DNA of 64,000 bases from Streptomyces zhihengii (GCF_016919245.1 NZ_JAFEJA010000001.1:1798001-1862000); one strand, 5' to 3'; shown: positions 8,510 through 17,485, counted from the stretch's first letter. Notes: a model not told the origin generated them from the letters alone. Translations and numbers: made by a program.

Positions 8510-8620
8510 GGCACGGGCCGGGCCGCGGACCCTGAGGCACGGGCCGGGCCGGGCCGGGCTCCGGATCCTGAAGTCCGGGCCGGGCTGCGGATCCTGAGGT
8601 CCGGGTCGAGCTCCGGATCG
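8498..8620 (+). repeat. degenerate repeats continuing past the stop codon of the Cys-tail gene
   Basis: Units of about 25-37 bp beginning GCGGATCCTGAGG or close variants (GCGGACCCTGAGGC, CCGGATCCTGAAG, GCGGATCCTGAGG) recur four times. The first contains the real TGA stop; the later copies each contain a fossil CTGA. They match the end of the Cys-tail coding region, suggesting duplication of the gene terminus. Confidence 0.7.
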
Positions 8621-8712
8621 CGGAGTGCGGGCCGCCGCTCGGGCCGTTCCCGGCGGTCCGCATCGTGGAATACCTGTGGCGCGCCGCCGGGTGCCTCGCG
8701 TAGAACTCGGCC

Positions 8713-9537
8713 ATGCTCTGGCTCCTTCTCCTCGCGTCGGCCTGGGCCGCCACCGCCGTCAGCTGTCTGCGGCTGTGCCTGGCCGCCGCCGACGTCCCCC
8801 GGCTGCCGTCCGGCGTGCCGGAGCTCGGGGACGGGCCCGGGGACGCGGACGGGGAGGGCACTCGCGAGGCCGGACTGACGCTGTACGAGGCCGCGTACCT
8901 GGCGGGCGGGCCGGGCCGGGTCGCCGATCTGGCCCTGGTGGCGATGCACGGCCGGCGCGGGCTGCTGCTGGCGCACACCGGCTGGACCACGGTGGTGGAC
9001 CCCGACGCCGAGGACGCGCTGGAGCGTTCGGTCATCGCGGCGGCGGGGCCGGCGGGCCAGGAGCTCACCGCATCGGTGCGCACGGCGGTGGCCGCCGACG
9101 GCGCGGTCCGGGCCATCGGGGACCGTCTGGTGCGGGCGGGGCTCGCCGTCCCGGACCGGGCGCGCACGGCCGTGGTCTCGGCGCTGCGCGCCGTCCGTGC
9201 GACGAGCCTGCTGATACCGGCGCTCGCCGTCTGCGCGGTGCTGACGCTCCCCGGGGGCCGCGAACCGGGCCCGGTGGCCGTCTGGTTCACGCTTCCCCTG
9301 GCGATGACGCTGGGCGCGCTGGCGATGGCGGCGATGGAGGTGCGGCCCTACACCCGCTTCGCGTCGCCGCTGGGCGCCCACCGGCTGTCGGCGTTCGCGG
9401 AGCACACCGCCGCGGGCGGACAGGGCACGGAGCGGGCGCGGTTGACGGCGGTGGCCCTGCACGGCGTGGGAGTGCTCGACGACCCGGAGCTGCGCGTCGC
9501 GCTGGCCGCCGGCCGGCCGGCGCACCGGGTCGGCTGA
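8713..9537 (+). CDS. TIGR04222-domain membrane protein (paralogue without Cys tail)
   Basis: A 274-residue protein with the same core as the preceding TIGR04222 protein: an N-terminal hydrophobic segment (LWLLLLASAWAATAVSCL), then YEAAYLAGGPGRVADLALVAMHGRRG, corresponding to [22 protein letters not shown] in the neighbour. Two later hydrophobic stretches (SLLIPALAVCAVLTLP and FTLPLAMTLGALAMAAM) complete it. It ends without the Cys/Gly/Ser tail, so the pair looks like a duplication in which only one copy has the tail. Function is unknown. It lies on the same strand, about 200 bp after the first copy. Confidence 0.75.
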   Translation: MLWLLLLASAWAATAVSCLRLCLAAADVPRLPSGVPELGDGPGDADGEGTREAGLTLYEAAYLAGGPGRVADLALVAMHGRRGLLLAHTGWTTVVDPDAEDALERSVIAAAGPAGQELTASVRTAVAADGAVRAIGDRLVRAGLAVPDRARTAVVSALRAVRATSLLIPALAVCAVLTLPGGREPGPVAVWFTLPLAMTLGALAMAAMEVRPYTRFASPLGAHRLSAFAEHTAAGGQGTERARLTAVALHGVGVLDDPELRVALAAGRPAHRVG

Positions 9538-9616
9538 CCCGGCGAACGGCCGGGAGCCGCTCGCCGCCCCGAAGCCGCTCCTGAGCGCGTCTGCCGGGGG
9601 CCTCGGGACCACCCGT

Positions 9617-9658
9617 CGCGCGAACGGAGGCCGCGCGAACGGAGGCCGCGCGATCGGA
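9617..9658. repeat. 15-bp tandem repeat, 2.8 copies
   Basis: CGCGCGAACGGAGGC repeats at 9617 and 9632, with a partial third at 9647, in the 275-bp gap between the convergent TIGR04222 and hemQ genes. No function is visible. Confidence 0.7.
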
Positions 9659-9663
9659 CACCG

Positions 9664-9690
9664 GTGCGGCGCGCGTCGTGCGCGCCGCAC
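9664..9690. terminator. bidirectional terminator hairpin between convergent genes
   Basis: GTGCGGCGCGC, loop GTCGT, GCGCGCCGCAC: a perfect 11-bp stem between the plus-strand TIGR04222 gene and minus-strand hemQ. Confidence 0.6.
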
Positions 9691-9812
9691 CCGGGGCCGG
9701 ACCCGGTGTCGCTGGACCGCGCGCGGGATTGCCGCACGCCGTCTGATCTTCCGGGTCGACGAGGCAGGGCCCGCCGGCTGCGGGCTGCCTCCACATCATC
9801 GGGGGCCGGCGG

Positions 9813-10526
9813 CTACGCCAGTCCGGCCACCAGGTCGGCGACGTCCTTGCGGCGGCCGGTGTAGAACGGCACCTCCTCGCGGACGTGCAGCCGCGCCTCG
9901 GAGGCGCGCAGGTGACGCATCAGGTCGACGATGCGGTACAGCTCGTCGGCCTCGAAGGCCAGGATCCACTCGTAGTCGCCGAGCGAGAACGAGGCGACGG
10001 TGTTGGCGCGCACGTCCGGGTAGCCGCGGGCCATCTTGCCGTGGTCGGCGAGCATGCGGCGGCGGTCCTCGTCGGGCAGCAGGTACCAGTCGTAGGAGCG
10101 GACGAAGGGGTAGACCGAGACGTAGTCGCGGGGGGTCTCGTCGGCCAGGAAGGCCGGGATGTGCGACTTGTTGAACTCGGCGGGGCGGTGCAGCGCCATG
10201 TTCGACCAGACCGGCGCGAGTGCGCGGCCCAGCCTGGTGCGCCGGAAGCGGTTGTAGGCGTCCTGGAGCTCGTCCGCGGTCTCCGCGTGCCACCAGATCA
10301 TGACGTCGGCGTCGGCGCGCAACCCGGAGACGTCGTAGGTGCCGCGGACGGTGACGTCCTCGGCGCCGAGCTGGTCGAACAGCTCCTGGACCTCGTCGGC
10401 CCAGCCGGACCGGTCCTCGGGCAGCACATCTCGCAGCTTGAAGACGGACCACAGCGTGTACCGGATGACCTCGTTGAGGTCCTTGGCCTTCTTGCCTGCG
10501 TTCGGGGTCTTTTCGGGCGCACTCAT
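9813..10526 (-). CDS. hemQ: coproheme decarboxylase HemQ/ChdC (chlorite dismutase family)
   Basis: A 237-residue member of the chlorite-dismutase superfamily without chlorite dismutase activity in actinobacteria. It oxidatively decarboxylates two propionates of coproheme III to give heme b, the last step of the coproporphyrin-dependent pathway. Visible features: [10 protein letters not shown] start, Tyr135 in DYVSVYPF (candidate catalytic Tyr), RSYDWYLLP, His162 in LADHGKMAR (candidate proximal heme ligand) and the [10 protein letters not shown] strand. The gene begins 4 bp after the hemY stop, with GGGAG upstream, so the two are one operon. Confidence 0.93.
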   Translation of the reverse strand: MSAPEKTPNAGKKAKDLNEVIRYTLWSVFKLRDVLPEDRSGWADEVQELFDQLGAEDVTVRGTYDVSGLRADADVMIWWHAETADELQDAYNRFRRTRLGRALAPVWSNMALHRPAEFNKSHIPAFLADETPRDYVSVYPFVRSYDWYLLPDEDRRRMLADHGKMARGYPDVRANTVASFSLGDYEWILAFEADELYRIVDLMRHLRASEARLHVREEVPFYTGRRKDVADLVAGLA

Positions 10527-10530
10527 ACGG

Positions 10531-11967
10531 CTATTCTCCCGCGTCCGGATGCGTGCCCCGCGCCGGGGTCGGCGTGGCGAGGATCTCGTCGGCGGCGCGC
10601 TGCCCGTCGGCGACGCACGCCGGGATGCCGACCCCGTCGAACGCGGCCCCGCAGACCCGCAGTGCGGCGGGCAGCGCGGCCACCTCGCGGCGGATCCGGG
10701 CGACGCGGGCCAGGTGGCCGACGGGGTACTGGGGCAGGCCGCCCGTCCAGCGGGTCACCTCGGAGGCGACCGGCCGCGCGGTGATGCCGACGGCCCGGCC
10801 CAGGTCGCCGAGGGAGAGCGCGACGAGTTCGGCGTCGTCCCGGTCGAGCGCCCGCTCCTCGCCGTGGCGGCCGAGCGAGGTCCGCAGCACGAACAGTTCG
10901 TCCGAGCCCTCGTCGACCCAGCTCCACTTGTTGGACGAGAAGGTGGACGCCTTGATCGACCGCCCGTCGGCGGGCGGCACGAGGAAGCCGCTGCCGGGCA
11001 GTTCGCCGAGGTCGGCGCGCCGGAAGGCGAGGGTCACCAGCGCCATGGAGGCGTACTCCACCGCGCCCAGGTCGGAGGCCGCGGCCGGGCAGGTGTCCGT
11101 GAGCAGCGCCGCGGAGGCCCACGCGGGGGTGGCGAGGACGACGGCGTCGGCGGCGAGGGTCTCGCGGTCCGTGCGGACCCGCCAGCCGCCGCCGTCGGGG
11201 GCGAGGCCGAGCACCGGGGTCGAGGTGCGGATGTCGCCGCCCGCCGCGCGCACGGCCGCGGCGACGGCGTCCGGCAGGGTGCCGATGCCGCCGGCGAGGC
11301 CCATGAACACCGGCCCTGCGCCCTGCTGGGCGGCTCCCTTGGCCTGCACCTCGCGCACCGCGTCCAGCAGGGCGTCGTGGCGGCGGGCGGCGTCGAAGAG
11401 CCCGGGGACGGCGGCGCGCATCGAGATGCGGTACGCGTCACCCGCGTACACCCCGCCGAGCAGCGGCTCCACGAGCCGGTCGACGACCTCGCGGCCGAGC
11501 CGTCCGGCGACGAACTCGCCGATGGCGACGTCGTCGCCGACGTCGGCGGGCGGCAGCTCCCGCTCCCGGCCGATGCGGGCGACGCCCTCCGGCGAGAGCA
11601 GCCCGGCGAGCGCCTCGGCCGAGCCCGGCACGCCCATCACATGGCCCTTGGGCAGCGGCCGCAGGGCGTCGCGGGTCCAGACCGCGGAGACCGCGACGGC
11701 GGGCGGCTGGAGCCGCTCGCCGAGGCCGACCGCGCGGGCCAGGCCGACGCCCTCGGCGCGGCGGGCGAGCATCGACTCGGCGCCGAGGTCCACCGGCACG
11801 CCGGCGATCTCCCCGGCGTGCAGCTTGCCGCCGAGGCGGCCGGTGGCCTCCAGGAGGGTGACGCGTGCGCCGGCGGCGGTCAGCCGGTGGGCGGCCGCGA
11901 GGCCGGCGATGCCGCCGCCGACGACGACGGTGTGGCGCGCGGGGGTGTCGTGCAGGGGGCCGTTCAT
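10531..11967 (-). CDS. hemG: protoporphyrinogen/coproporphyrinogen oxidase (HemY/CgoX)
   Basis: A 478-residue FAD-dependent oxidase. The N-terminal dinucleotide motif is [16 protein letters not shown]; the GGRLGGK-type motif follows (ATGRLGGKL); the C-terminal FAD motif is [17 protein letters not shown]. In actinobacteria this enzyme oxidises coproporphyrinogen III to coproporphyrin III before iron insertion, then HemQ acts. Start: ATG 11967; an upstream in-frame extension to 12078 is Arg-rich non-family sequence. It is transcribed toward hemQ (4-bp gap), giving a hemY-hemQ operon. Named hemG or hemY in different annotations. Confidence 0.92.
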   Translation of the reverse strand: MNGPLHDTPARHTVVVGGGIAGLAAAHRLTAAGARVTLLEATGRLGGKLHAGEIAGVPVDLGAESMLARRAEGVGLARAVGLGERLQPPAVAVSAVWTRDALRPLPKGHVMGVPGSAEALAGLLSPEGVARIGRERELPPADVGDDVAIGEFVAGRLGREVVDRLVEPLLGGVYAGDAYRISMRAAVPGLFDAARRHDALLDAVREVQAKGAAQQGAGPVFMGLAGGIGTLPDAVAAAVRAAGGDIRTSTPVLGLAPDGGGWRVRTDRETLAADAVVLATPAWASAALLTDTCPAAASDLGAVEYASMALVTLAFRRADLGELPGSGFLVPPADGRSIKASTFSSNKWSWVDEGSDELFVLRTSLGRHGEERALDRDDAELVALSLGDLGRAVGITARPVASEVTRWTGGLPQYPVGHLARVARIRREVAALPAALRVCGAAFDGVGIPACVADGQRAADEILATPTPARGTHPDAGE

Positions 11968-12107
11968 GGGGCCAACTCTCTCAAACGGCCGGGCCGCCCC
12001 CGTAACGAGTCCCGACCGTGACCGCTTCGGAACCACGCGGGGGCAACCCGCGCACGGGGCCGGACGTCGAAAGGGCAACCGCTCACCATCACGACCTGGG
12101 GGGTCTC

Positions 12108-13139
12108 ATGCGTGCACGCCGCACGTTCGCGGTTCTGTTCGTCACCGCGTCACTCGCACTCGCCGGCTGCGGGGCCGGCTCCGACGACTCCGCCGACGCC
12201 AAGCCGGCCTACGCGGAACAGGCCAAGGGCGCTGCCGGATCCGGCAGCGCCGCCGACGAGGGGGCGACGGCGGCGGACGGGAAGGCCGGGCCGGAGGGGA
12301 CGGCCGAGCCCTCGGCCGAGGCCGCGGCGCACATCATCCGCACCGCCTCGCTGAGCGTGGAGGTGAAGGACGCGGTCGCGGCCCTCGCCGACGCGCGCGC
12401 GGCGGCGGAGAAGGCCGGCGGGCGGGTGGAGAACGAGACCACCGAACGCGTCGACGACACCCATGTGACCTCGCGCATCGTGCTGCGGGTGCCGCAGGAG
12501 TCGTACGACGCGGTGCTGTCCGGACTCGCGGGCGCGGGCCGGCTCCTCTCCCGTCAGGCCGACGCGAAGGACGTCACCGACCAGGTGGTCGACGTCGAGA
12601 GCAGGATCGCGACGCAGCGGGCGAGCGTGGCCCGGGTGCGCGAGCTGATGGAGCGGGCCGAGAGGCTCTCGGACGTCGTGGCGCTGGAGGGGCAGCTGAG
12701 CAGCCGTCAGGCGGAGCTGGAGGCGCTGCTGGCCAAGCAGGAGTCGCTGAAGGACCGCACGGCGCTGGCGACGATCACGCTGGAGCTGACGGAGCCGGAG
12801 CGCGCGGAGGAGTCGTCGGACGACGGCGCCCCCGGCTTCCTCGACGCGCTCGGCGGCGGCTGGGACGCCCTGGTCGCGACGGTGCGCTGGATCGCGGTGG
12901 TGCTGGGCGCCGTCGCGCCGTTCGCGGCGGTCGGCGCGGCGCTGTACGTGCTGTGGCGCCTGCTGGGCGGCCGCGCCGGGCCCGCCGGGAGGCGGAGCCG
13001 GCGCCGCGGGCCGCCGCGGCGGGCGGCACGGTCCCGCCGTACCCGGGGACGTCGCAGGCCACGGCCCCGCGGCGGCCGGCGGACTCCGGGGAGGGCACCC
13101 CGGACTGAAGGGGCCGCGCCCCGTAGCGTGTTCCCATGA
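12108..13139 (+). CDS. DUF4349 lipoprotein (probable frameshift near the 3' end)
   Basis: An exported lipoprotein: signal peptide RRTFAVLFVTASLALAGC with lipobox LAGC, an Ala/Gly-rich spacer, a DUF4349 domain (IIRTASLSVEVKDAVAALADAR to LATITLELTEP) including a coiled coil (RIATQRASVARVRELMERAERL), and a C-terminal membrane helix (WIAVVLGAVAPFAAVGAALYVLW). Start: ATG 12108 at the signal peptide. After the helix the frame becomes Arg-rich with codons ending in A or T, whereas the +1-shifted frame from about 12990 to a TGA at 13106-13108 has almost all G/C third positions and a normal-looking tail (PPYPGTSQATAPRRPADS). An indel near 12960-12990 is therefore likely. As written, the stop overlaps the next ATG by 4 bp. 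Confidence 0.75.
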   Translation: MRARRTFAVLFVTASLALAGCGAGSDDSADAKPAYAEQAKGAAGSGSAADEGATAADGKAGPEGTAEPSAEAAAHIIRTASLSVEVKDAVAALADARAAAEKAGGRVENETTERVDDTHVTSRIVLRVPQESYDAVLSGLAGAGRLLSRQADAKDVTDQVVDVESRIATQRASVARVRELMERAERLSDVVALEGQLSSRQAELEALLAKQESLKDRTALATITLELTEPERAEESSDDGAPGFLDALGGGWDALVATVRWIAVVLGAVAPFAAVGAALYVLWRLLGGRAGPAGRRSRRRGPPRRAARSRRTRGRRRPRPRGGRRTPGRAPRTEGAAPRSVFP

Positions 13140-14515
13140 CGACGGAGCGACTGGTGATCGTGGGGGGCGACGCGGCGGGCATGTCCGCCGCGTCGCAGGC
13201 ACGCAGGACGAAGGGCCGGGACGAGCTGGAGATCGTGGCGTTCGAGCGCGGTCACTTCAGCTCGTACTCCGCGTGCGGCATCCCGTACTGGGTGGCCGGC
13301 GACGTCGAGGGACCGGACCGGCTGATCGCCCGCTCCCCCGAGGAGCACCGGGCGCGCGACATCGATCTGCGGATGCGCACCGAGGTCACCGAACTGGACC
13401 TGGCCGGCGGCCGGGTCCGCTCGCTCGACCTGGAGTCCGGCACCGAGTCCTGGACGGGCTTCGACAAGCTGGTGATCGCGACCGGCGCGCGGCCGGTGCG
13501 CCCGGCGCTGCCCGGCATCGACGCGCCCGGGGTGCACGGTGTGCAGACCCTGGACGACGGCCGGGCGCTGCTCGACTCCCTGTCCCGTGCCCGGGGCAGG
13601 CGCGCGGTCGTGATCGGCGCCGGGTACATCGGCGTGGAGATGGCGGAGGCGCTGCTGCGGCACGGGTTCGAGGTGACCGTGGTCGACCGCTCCGAGCAGC
13701 CGATGTCGACGCTCGATCCCGACATGGGCCGCCTGGTCCACGAGGCGATGACCTCGATGGGCATCACGGTGGTCACCGGCGCGGCCGTGACCGGCGTGCT
13801 GACGGACGACGGCGGCGCGGTGCGCGCGGTCGCCACCCAGGACGCCGAGTACCCGGCGGACGTGGTGGTGCTCGGCATCGGCGTCGAACCGGAGACCACG
13901 CTGGCGCGGGCGGCCGGCCTGCCGCTGGGCGACCACGGCGGGCTGCTGACGGACCTGTCGATGCGGGTGCGCGGCCGGGACGCCGTCTGGGCGGGCGGCG
14001 ACTGCGTGGAGGTCCTGGACCTGGTGTCCGGGCGGGAACGCCACATCGCGCTGGGCACCCACGCCAACAAGCACGGCCAGATCATCGGCGCGAACGCGGC
14101 GGGCGGCTACGGCACCTTCCCCGGGGTGGTCGGCACGGCCGTCAGCAAGGTCTGCGACCTGGAGATCGCCCGCACCGGGCTGCGCGAGAAGGACGCCCGC
14201 GCGGTCGGCCTGAAGTACGTGACGGCCACCGTGGAGTCCACCAGCCGCGCCGGCTACTTCCCCGGCGCGGCCCCGATGACGGTGAAGATGCTGGCCGAGT
14301 ACCGCACGGGCCGGCTGCTGGGGGTGCAGATCGTCGGCCGCGAGGGCGCGGCGAAGCGGGTGGACATCGCGGCGGTGGCCCTGACGGCCTCGATGACGGT
14401 CGAGGCGATGACCGCCCTGGACCTCGGCTACGCCCCGCCGTTCTCCCCGGTCTGGGACCCGGTGCTGGTGGCCGCCCGCAAGGCGGTCGCCGCGGTGCGG
14501 CGGGCGGGGGTGTGA
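13136..14515 (+). CDS. CoA-disulfide-reductase-like FAD/NAD(P)-dependent oxidoreductase
   Basis: A 459-residue pyridine-nucleotide disulfide oxidoreductase. Motifs: FAD-binding VIVGGDAAGMSAA, active-site Cys47 in YSACGIPYW (the single-Cys SxxCGIPY of CoA-disulfide reductase/NADH oxidase), NAD-binding VVIGAGYIGVEMAE, FAD-binding VWAGGDCVEV, and a C-terminal dimerisation domain with TALDLGYAPPFSPVWDP. Substrate is unproven; CoA disulfide, persulfide or NADH oxidation are the family options. It is followed by a terminator hairpin and converges with hemE. Confidence 0.85.
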   Translation: MTTERLVIVGGDAAGMSAASQARRTKGRDELEIVAFERGHFSSYSACGIPYWVAGDVEGPDRLIARSPEEHRARDIDLRMRTEVTELDLAGGRVRSLDLESGTESWTGFDKLVIATGARPVRPALPGIDAPGVHGVQTLDDGRALLDSLSRARGRRAVVIGAGYIGVEMAEALLRHGFEVTVVDRSEQPMSTLDPDMGRLVHEAMTSMGITVVTGAAVTGVLTDDGGAVRAVATQDAEYPADVVVLGIGVEPETTLARAAGLPLGDHGGLLTDLSMRVRGRDAVWAGGDCVEVLDLVSGRERHIALGTHANKHGQIIGANAAGGYGTFPGVVGTAVSKVCDLEIARTGLREKDARAVGLKYVTATVESTSRAGYFPGAAPMTVKMLAEYRTGRLLGVQIVGREGAAKRVDIAAVALTASMTVEAMTALDLGYAPPFSPVWDPVLVAARKAVAAVRRAGV

Positions 14516-14527
14516 CGCGGGCGGGGC

Positions 14528-14547
14528 GGGCCCTCTCCTGAGGGCCC
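14528..14547. terminator. terminator hairpin after the oxidoreductase gene
   Basis: GGGCCCTC, loop TCCT, GAGGGCCC: a perfect 8-bp stem 13 bp after the stop, in the convergent gap before hemE. Confidence 0.65.
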
Positions 14548-14703
14548 GGTTCGCCTCCGGGGCGCTCAGGACGGTCCCGACGGTCGACCGTGCTCGATCC
14601 CTCGTACCTCGGGACCTCCGCGCGCTCTCCCTTCCGGCACCGCCCGCGCCCCTTCGGCTCACTCGCCACGCGGGCCACCTGCCGGTGGCCCGCGTCACCC
14701 GCG

Positions 14704-15807
14704 TCAGCGCGCGGTGCGCTCGTGGACGTCGGCGACCAGGCGGGTCAGCGCGTCCGGGTCGGTCGTGGGGAGCACCCCGTGGCCGAGGTTGAAGATGTGG
14801 CCCTCCAGGCCCGCCGCGGCGTCGAGCACCTCGCCCGTCTTCGCGCGGACGGCCTCCGGGGTGGAGAACAGCACGGCCGGGTCCAGGTTGCCCTGGAGGG
14901 CCTTGCCGGGGCCGACGCGGCGGGCGGCCTCGTCCATCGGCACCCGCCAGTCGACGCCGACGACGTCCGCGCCCGCCTCGCCCATCAGGCCGAGGAGTTC
15001 GCCGGTGCCCACGCCGAAGTGGATGCGCGGCACGCCGTACGGGGCGACGGCGTCGAAGACCTTCACGGACGCCGGCATGACCGAGCGGCGGTAGTCGGCG
15101 GGGGCGAGGGAGCCGACCCAGGAGTCGAAGAGCTGCACCGCGGAGGCGCCGGCCTCGATCTGCACCTTGAGGAAGGCGGCGGTGATGCCGGCGAGGCGGT
15201 CGAGCAGGTCGGCCCAGAGCTCCGGGTCGCCGTACATCAGGGCCTTGGTGTTCTCGTGGTTGCGCGAAGGGCCGCCCTCGACCAGGTAGCTGGCGAGGGT
15301 GTAGGGCGCGCCGGCGAAGCCGATGAGGGGGGTCGGGCCGAGTTCCCGGGTGAGCATCCCGATGGCTTCGGTGACGTAGTGGACGTCGTCCGGGGTGAGG
15401 TCGCGCAGCCGCCGCAGGTCCTCGCGGGTGCGGATGGGCTCGGCGACGACGGGGCCCACGCCGGGCTTGATGTCGAGGTCGATGCCGATGGCCTTCAGCG
15501 GGACCACGATGTCGCTGAAGTAGATGGCGGCGTCGACCTTGTGGCGGCGCACGGGCTGGAGGGTGATCTCGGTGACCAGTTCGGGGCGCATGCACGAGTC
15601 GAGCATCCCGATGCCCTCACGGACCTTCAGGTACTCGGGCAGTGAGCGTCCTGCCTGGCGCATGAACCAGACGGGCGTGTGCGGCACCGGCTCGCGGCGG
15701 CACGCCCTGAGGAACGCGGAGTCGTAGGTCTCGGTCTGCCGGCCCGTGGCCGGGGTGTCCCCCGTGCGGGCGGAGCCTCGGGCGTGGGGAAGGTCGTTGG
15801 CGCTCAC
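14704..15807 (-). CDS. hemE: uroporphyrinogen decarboxylase
   Basis: A 367-residue UroD that converts uroporphyrinogen III to coproporphyrinogen III, feeding the hemY/hemQ branch encoded about 4 kb away. The signature PVWFMRQAGRSLPEYL (UroD signature 1) with its Arg residues, the catalytic Asp in YFSDIVVPL, GAPYTLASYLVEGG (signature 2), and HFGVGTGELL and FNLGHGVLP near the C-terminus are all present. The first ~25 residues are an actinobacterial extension. It is divergent from the DUF3000 gene across a 92-bp promoter gap. Confidence 0.95.
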   Translation of the reverse strand: MSANDLPHARGSARTGDTPATGRQTETYDSAFLRACRREPVPHTPVWFMRQAGRSLPEYLKVREGIGMLDSCMRPELVTEITLQPVRRHKVDAAIYFSDIVVPLKAIGIDLDIKPGVGPVVAEPIRTREDLRRLRDLTPDDVHYVTEAIGMLTRELGPTPLIGFAGAPYTLASYLVEGGPSRNHENTKALMYGDPELWADLLDRLAGITAAFLKVQIEAGASAVQLFDSWVGSLAPADYRRSVMPASVKVFDAVAPYGVPRIHFGVGTGELLGLMGEAGADVVGVDWRVPMDEAARRVGPGKALQGNLDPAVLFSTPEAVRAKTGEVLDAAAGLEGHIFNLGHGVLPTTDPDALTRLVADVHERTAR

Positions 15808-15899
15808 GCACCGAATCTTCGCACGTACGGGACAACAGGCCGCCCCGGGCCGGGTGTCCCTCCCTGCGCGAAGCCGCCGTTCCGCCTACTCTTCCCCGC

Positions 15900-16571
15900 A
15901 TGGCTGCGGCTCAGGGACATTTTTCGGATCATTCCAACGGCATCGGCGCGACGGAACGCGCGGAGCAGAATGCCGTGCCGCCGGCCTTCGGCTCGGCGGT
16001 GGAGGCGTTGCGCTCGGCGCGGCTGCGGCCGGAGATGGAGATCGATCCGACCAGGCCGCCGCAGAAGCTGGCGCCGTACGCGTATGCCCTGGAGGCGGCG
16101 GTGGTCGACGGCGACGACGACCTCGCCGACGGCCGGCTCGTCCTGCTGCACGACCCGGCCGGGCACGACGCCTGGCAGGGCACCTTCCGGCTGGTGACCC
16201 TGGTGCGCGCGGAGCTGGAGCCGGAGATGGCCGCCGACCCGCTGCTGCCGGAGGTCTGCTGGTCGTGGCTGACGGGTGCGCTGGAGGCCCGCGGGCTCTC
16301 CTACGGGGAGCCGAGCGGCACCGTCACCCGCGCGGGGTCTCACTATTTCGGTGGACTCTCCGACCGGCGTCCGGCGACGCAGATCGAGATCCGTGCCTCG
16401 TGGACCCCCGAGGAGGGGCCGCAGGGCGTGCCGGACACCGCCGCACACCTCGCGGCCTGGTGCGATCTGCTGTGCCAGATCGCCGGGCTGCCGCCTTCTC
16501 CGTCGGGTGCCGCGGACTGGGCGACGGGTGTGGTGTCGCTGCCGCAGCGGCGCGGTCCGCAGCACCCCTGA
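15900..16571 (+). CDS. DUF3000 family protein
   Basis: A 223-residue protein of the actinobacterial DUF3000 family, of unknown function. Recognisable stretches are FGSAVEALRSARLRPEMEID, KLAPYAYALEAAV, GRLVLLHDPAGHDAWQGTFR and TAHLAAWCDLLCQIAGLPP. It is predicted soluble, with no signal peptide. The gene order hemE / DUF3000 / response regulator / RNase D is conserved in Streptomyces. Confidence 0.8.
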   Translation: MAAAQGHFSDHSNGIGATERAEQNAVPPAFGSAVEALRSARLRPEMEIDPTRPPQKLAPYAYALEAAVVDGDDDLADGRLVLLHDPAGHDAWQGTFRLVTLVRAELEPEMAADPLLPEVCWSWLTGALEARGLSYGEPSGTVTRAGSHYFGGLSDRRPATQIEIRASWTPEEGPQGVPDTAAHLAAWCDLLCQIAGLPPSPSGAADWATGVVSLPQRRGPQHP

Positions 16572-16722
16572 GGCGGCGGGCACGGCGCCACCGGAACACT
16601 GGCGAAGGCCGTCCGGGAGCACGGCCCGTTCGTACCATGATCGATCACGTATCCGATTTGCCCGAATTGTTCCTCACTAAATCGTGATCATTCTCTAAAG
16701 GCGGACGGGTTCGGTGCCGAAG

Positions 16723-16735
16723 AGGTCAATGACCT
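16723..16735. promoter_or_regulatory. palindromic operator candidate upstream of the response regulator
   Basis: AGGTCA-A-TGACCT is a perfect 6+6 inverted repeat, 67 bp before the GTG start, within an unusually AT-rich 230-bp intergenic stretch (16572-16802) that probably holds the promoter. Confidence 0.45.
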
Positions 16736-16802
16736 AACTGCACGGTTCGACCCCGGCTTACTCCCCGAGCCGGCCCCCGTCCCGCACCTTCCAGGAGGCC
16801 TG

Positions 16803-17465
16803 GTGTCCGTTCTTCTCGAGCAGCCCGCAAGCCTGGTCGCCTACCGCCCGAACAAGCCGACGGCCATGGTCGTCGTGGCCGACCCACGCGTCCGTTCCAC
16901 CGTCACCCGCCATCTGTGGGCTCTCGGGGTCCGGGACGTGATCGAGGCATCGTCCATCGCGGAGGCACGTCCCCGCGTCGGCAACCCGCGCGACATCTGC
17001 GTGGCCGACGTCCATCTGCCCGACGGTTCCGGGCTGACCCTGCTGTCCGAGACCCGCGCCGCGGGCTGGCCCAACGGACTCGCCCTGTCCGCCGCCGACG
17101 ACATCGGCGCCGTGCGCAACGCCCTGGCCGGCGGCGTCAAGGGCTATGTCGTCACCGGTACGCGCACCAACATCGGCCACCCCACCCGTCCCGGCGCCGC
17201 CCCCATCGGCGCCGCGGCCGGCCGGATGCACCGCCGCCCCCCGGGTACCCCGAGCCACCCGGGCGGCTACCGCGAGCTGTCCGGCCGTGAGGTCGAGGTG
17301 CTCCGTCTGGTGGCGGAGGGCCAGTCGAACAAGGCGATCGGCGTCTCCATGGGGCTGTCCGCCCTGACCGTCAAGAGCCACCTCGCCCGCATCGCCCGCA
17401 AGCTCGGCACGGGCGACCGCGCCGGCATGGTGGCGGTCGCCCTGCGCACCGGAATCATCCACTGA
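16803..17465 (+). CDS. orphan NarL/LuxR-type response regulator
   Basis: A 220-residue two-domain regulator. The receiver domain has the phosphoacceptor D69 (VADVHLPDGSG) and conserved K113 (GGVKGYV), but only one acidic residue (D27) in the usual acidic pair, so phosphorylation may be atypical. A Pro/Gly linker (120-155) leads to a LuxR HTH (ELSGREVEVLRLVAEGQSNK to LTVKSHLARIARKLGTGDR). No histidine kinase gene is adjacent. Start GTG 16803 follows AGGAGG. It is conserved between the hemE and RNase D genes in Streptomyces; the target genes are unknown. Confidence 0.85.
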   Translation: MSVLLEQPASLVAYRPNKPTAMVVVADPRVRSTVTRHLWALGVRDVIEASSIAEARPRVGNPRDICVADVHLPDGSGLTLLSETRAAGWPNGLALSAADDIGAVRNALAGGVKGYVVTGTRTNIGHPTRPGAAPIGAAAGRMHRRPPGTPSHPGGYRELSGREVEVLRLVAEGQSNKAIGVSMGLSALTVKSHLARIARKLGTGDRAGMVAVALRTGIIH

Positions 17466-17485
17466 CCCCACCCGTCCCGCCCTCC

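Noticed and set aside
12707..15595. A 962-codon minus-strand frame spanning DUF4349, the oxidoreductase and hemE regions
   Set aside because: It crosses several real genes and the 14528-14547 terminator, and has no recognisable domain.
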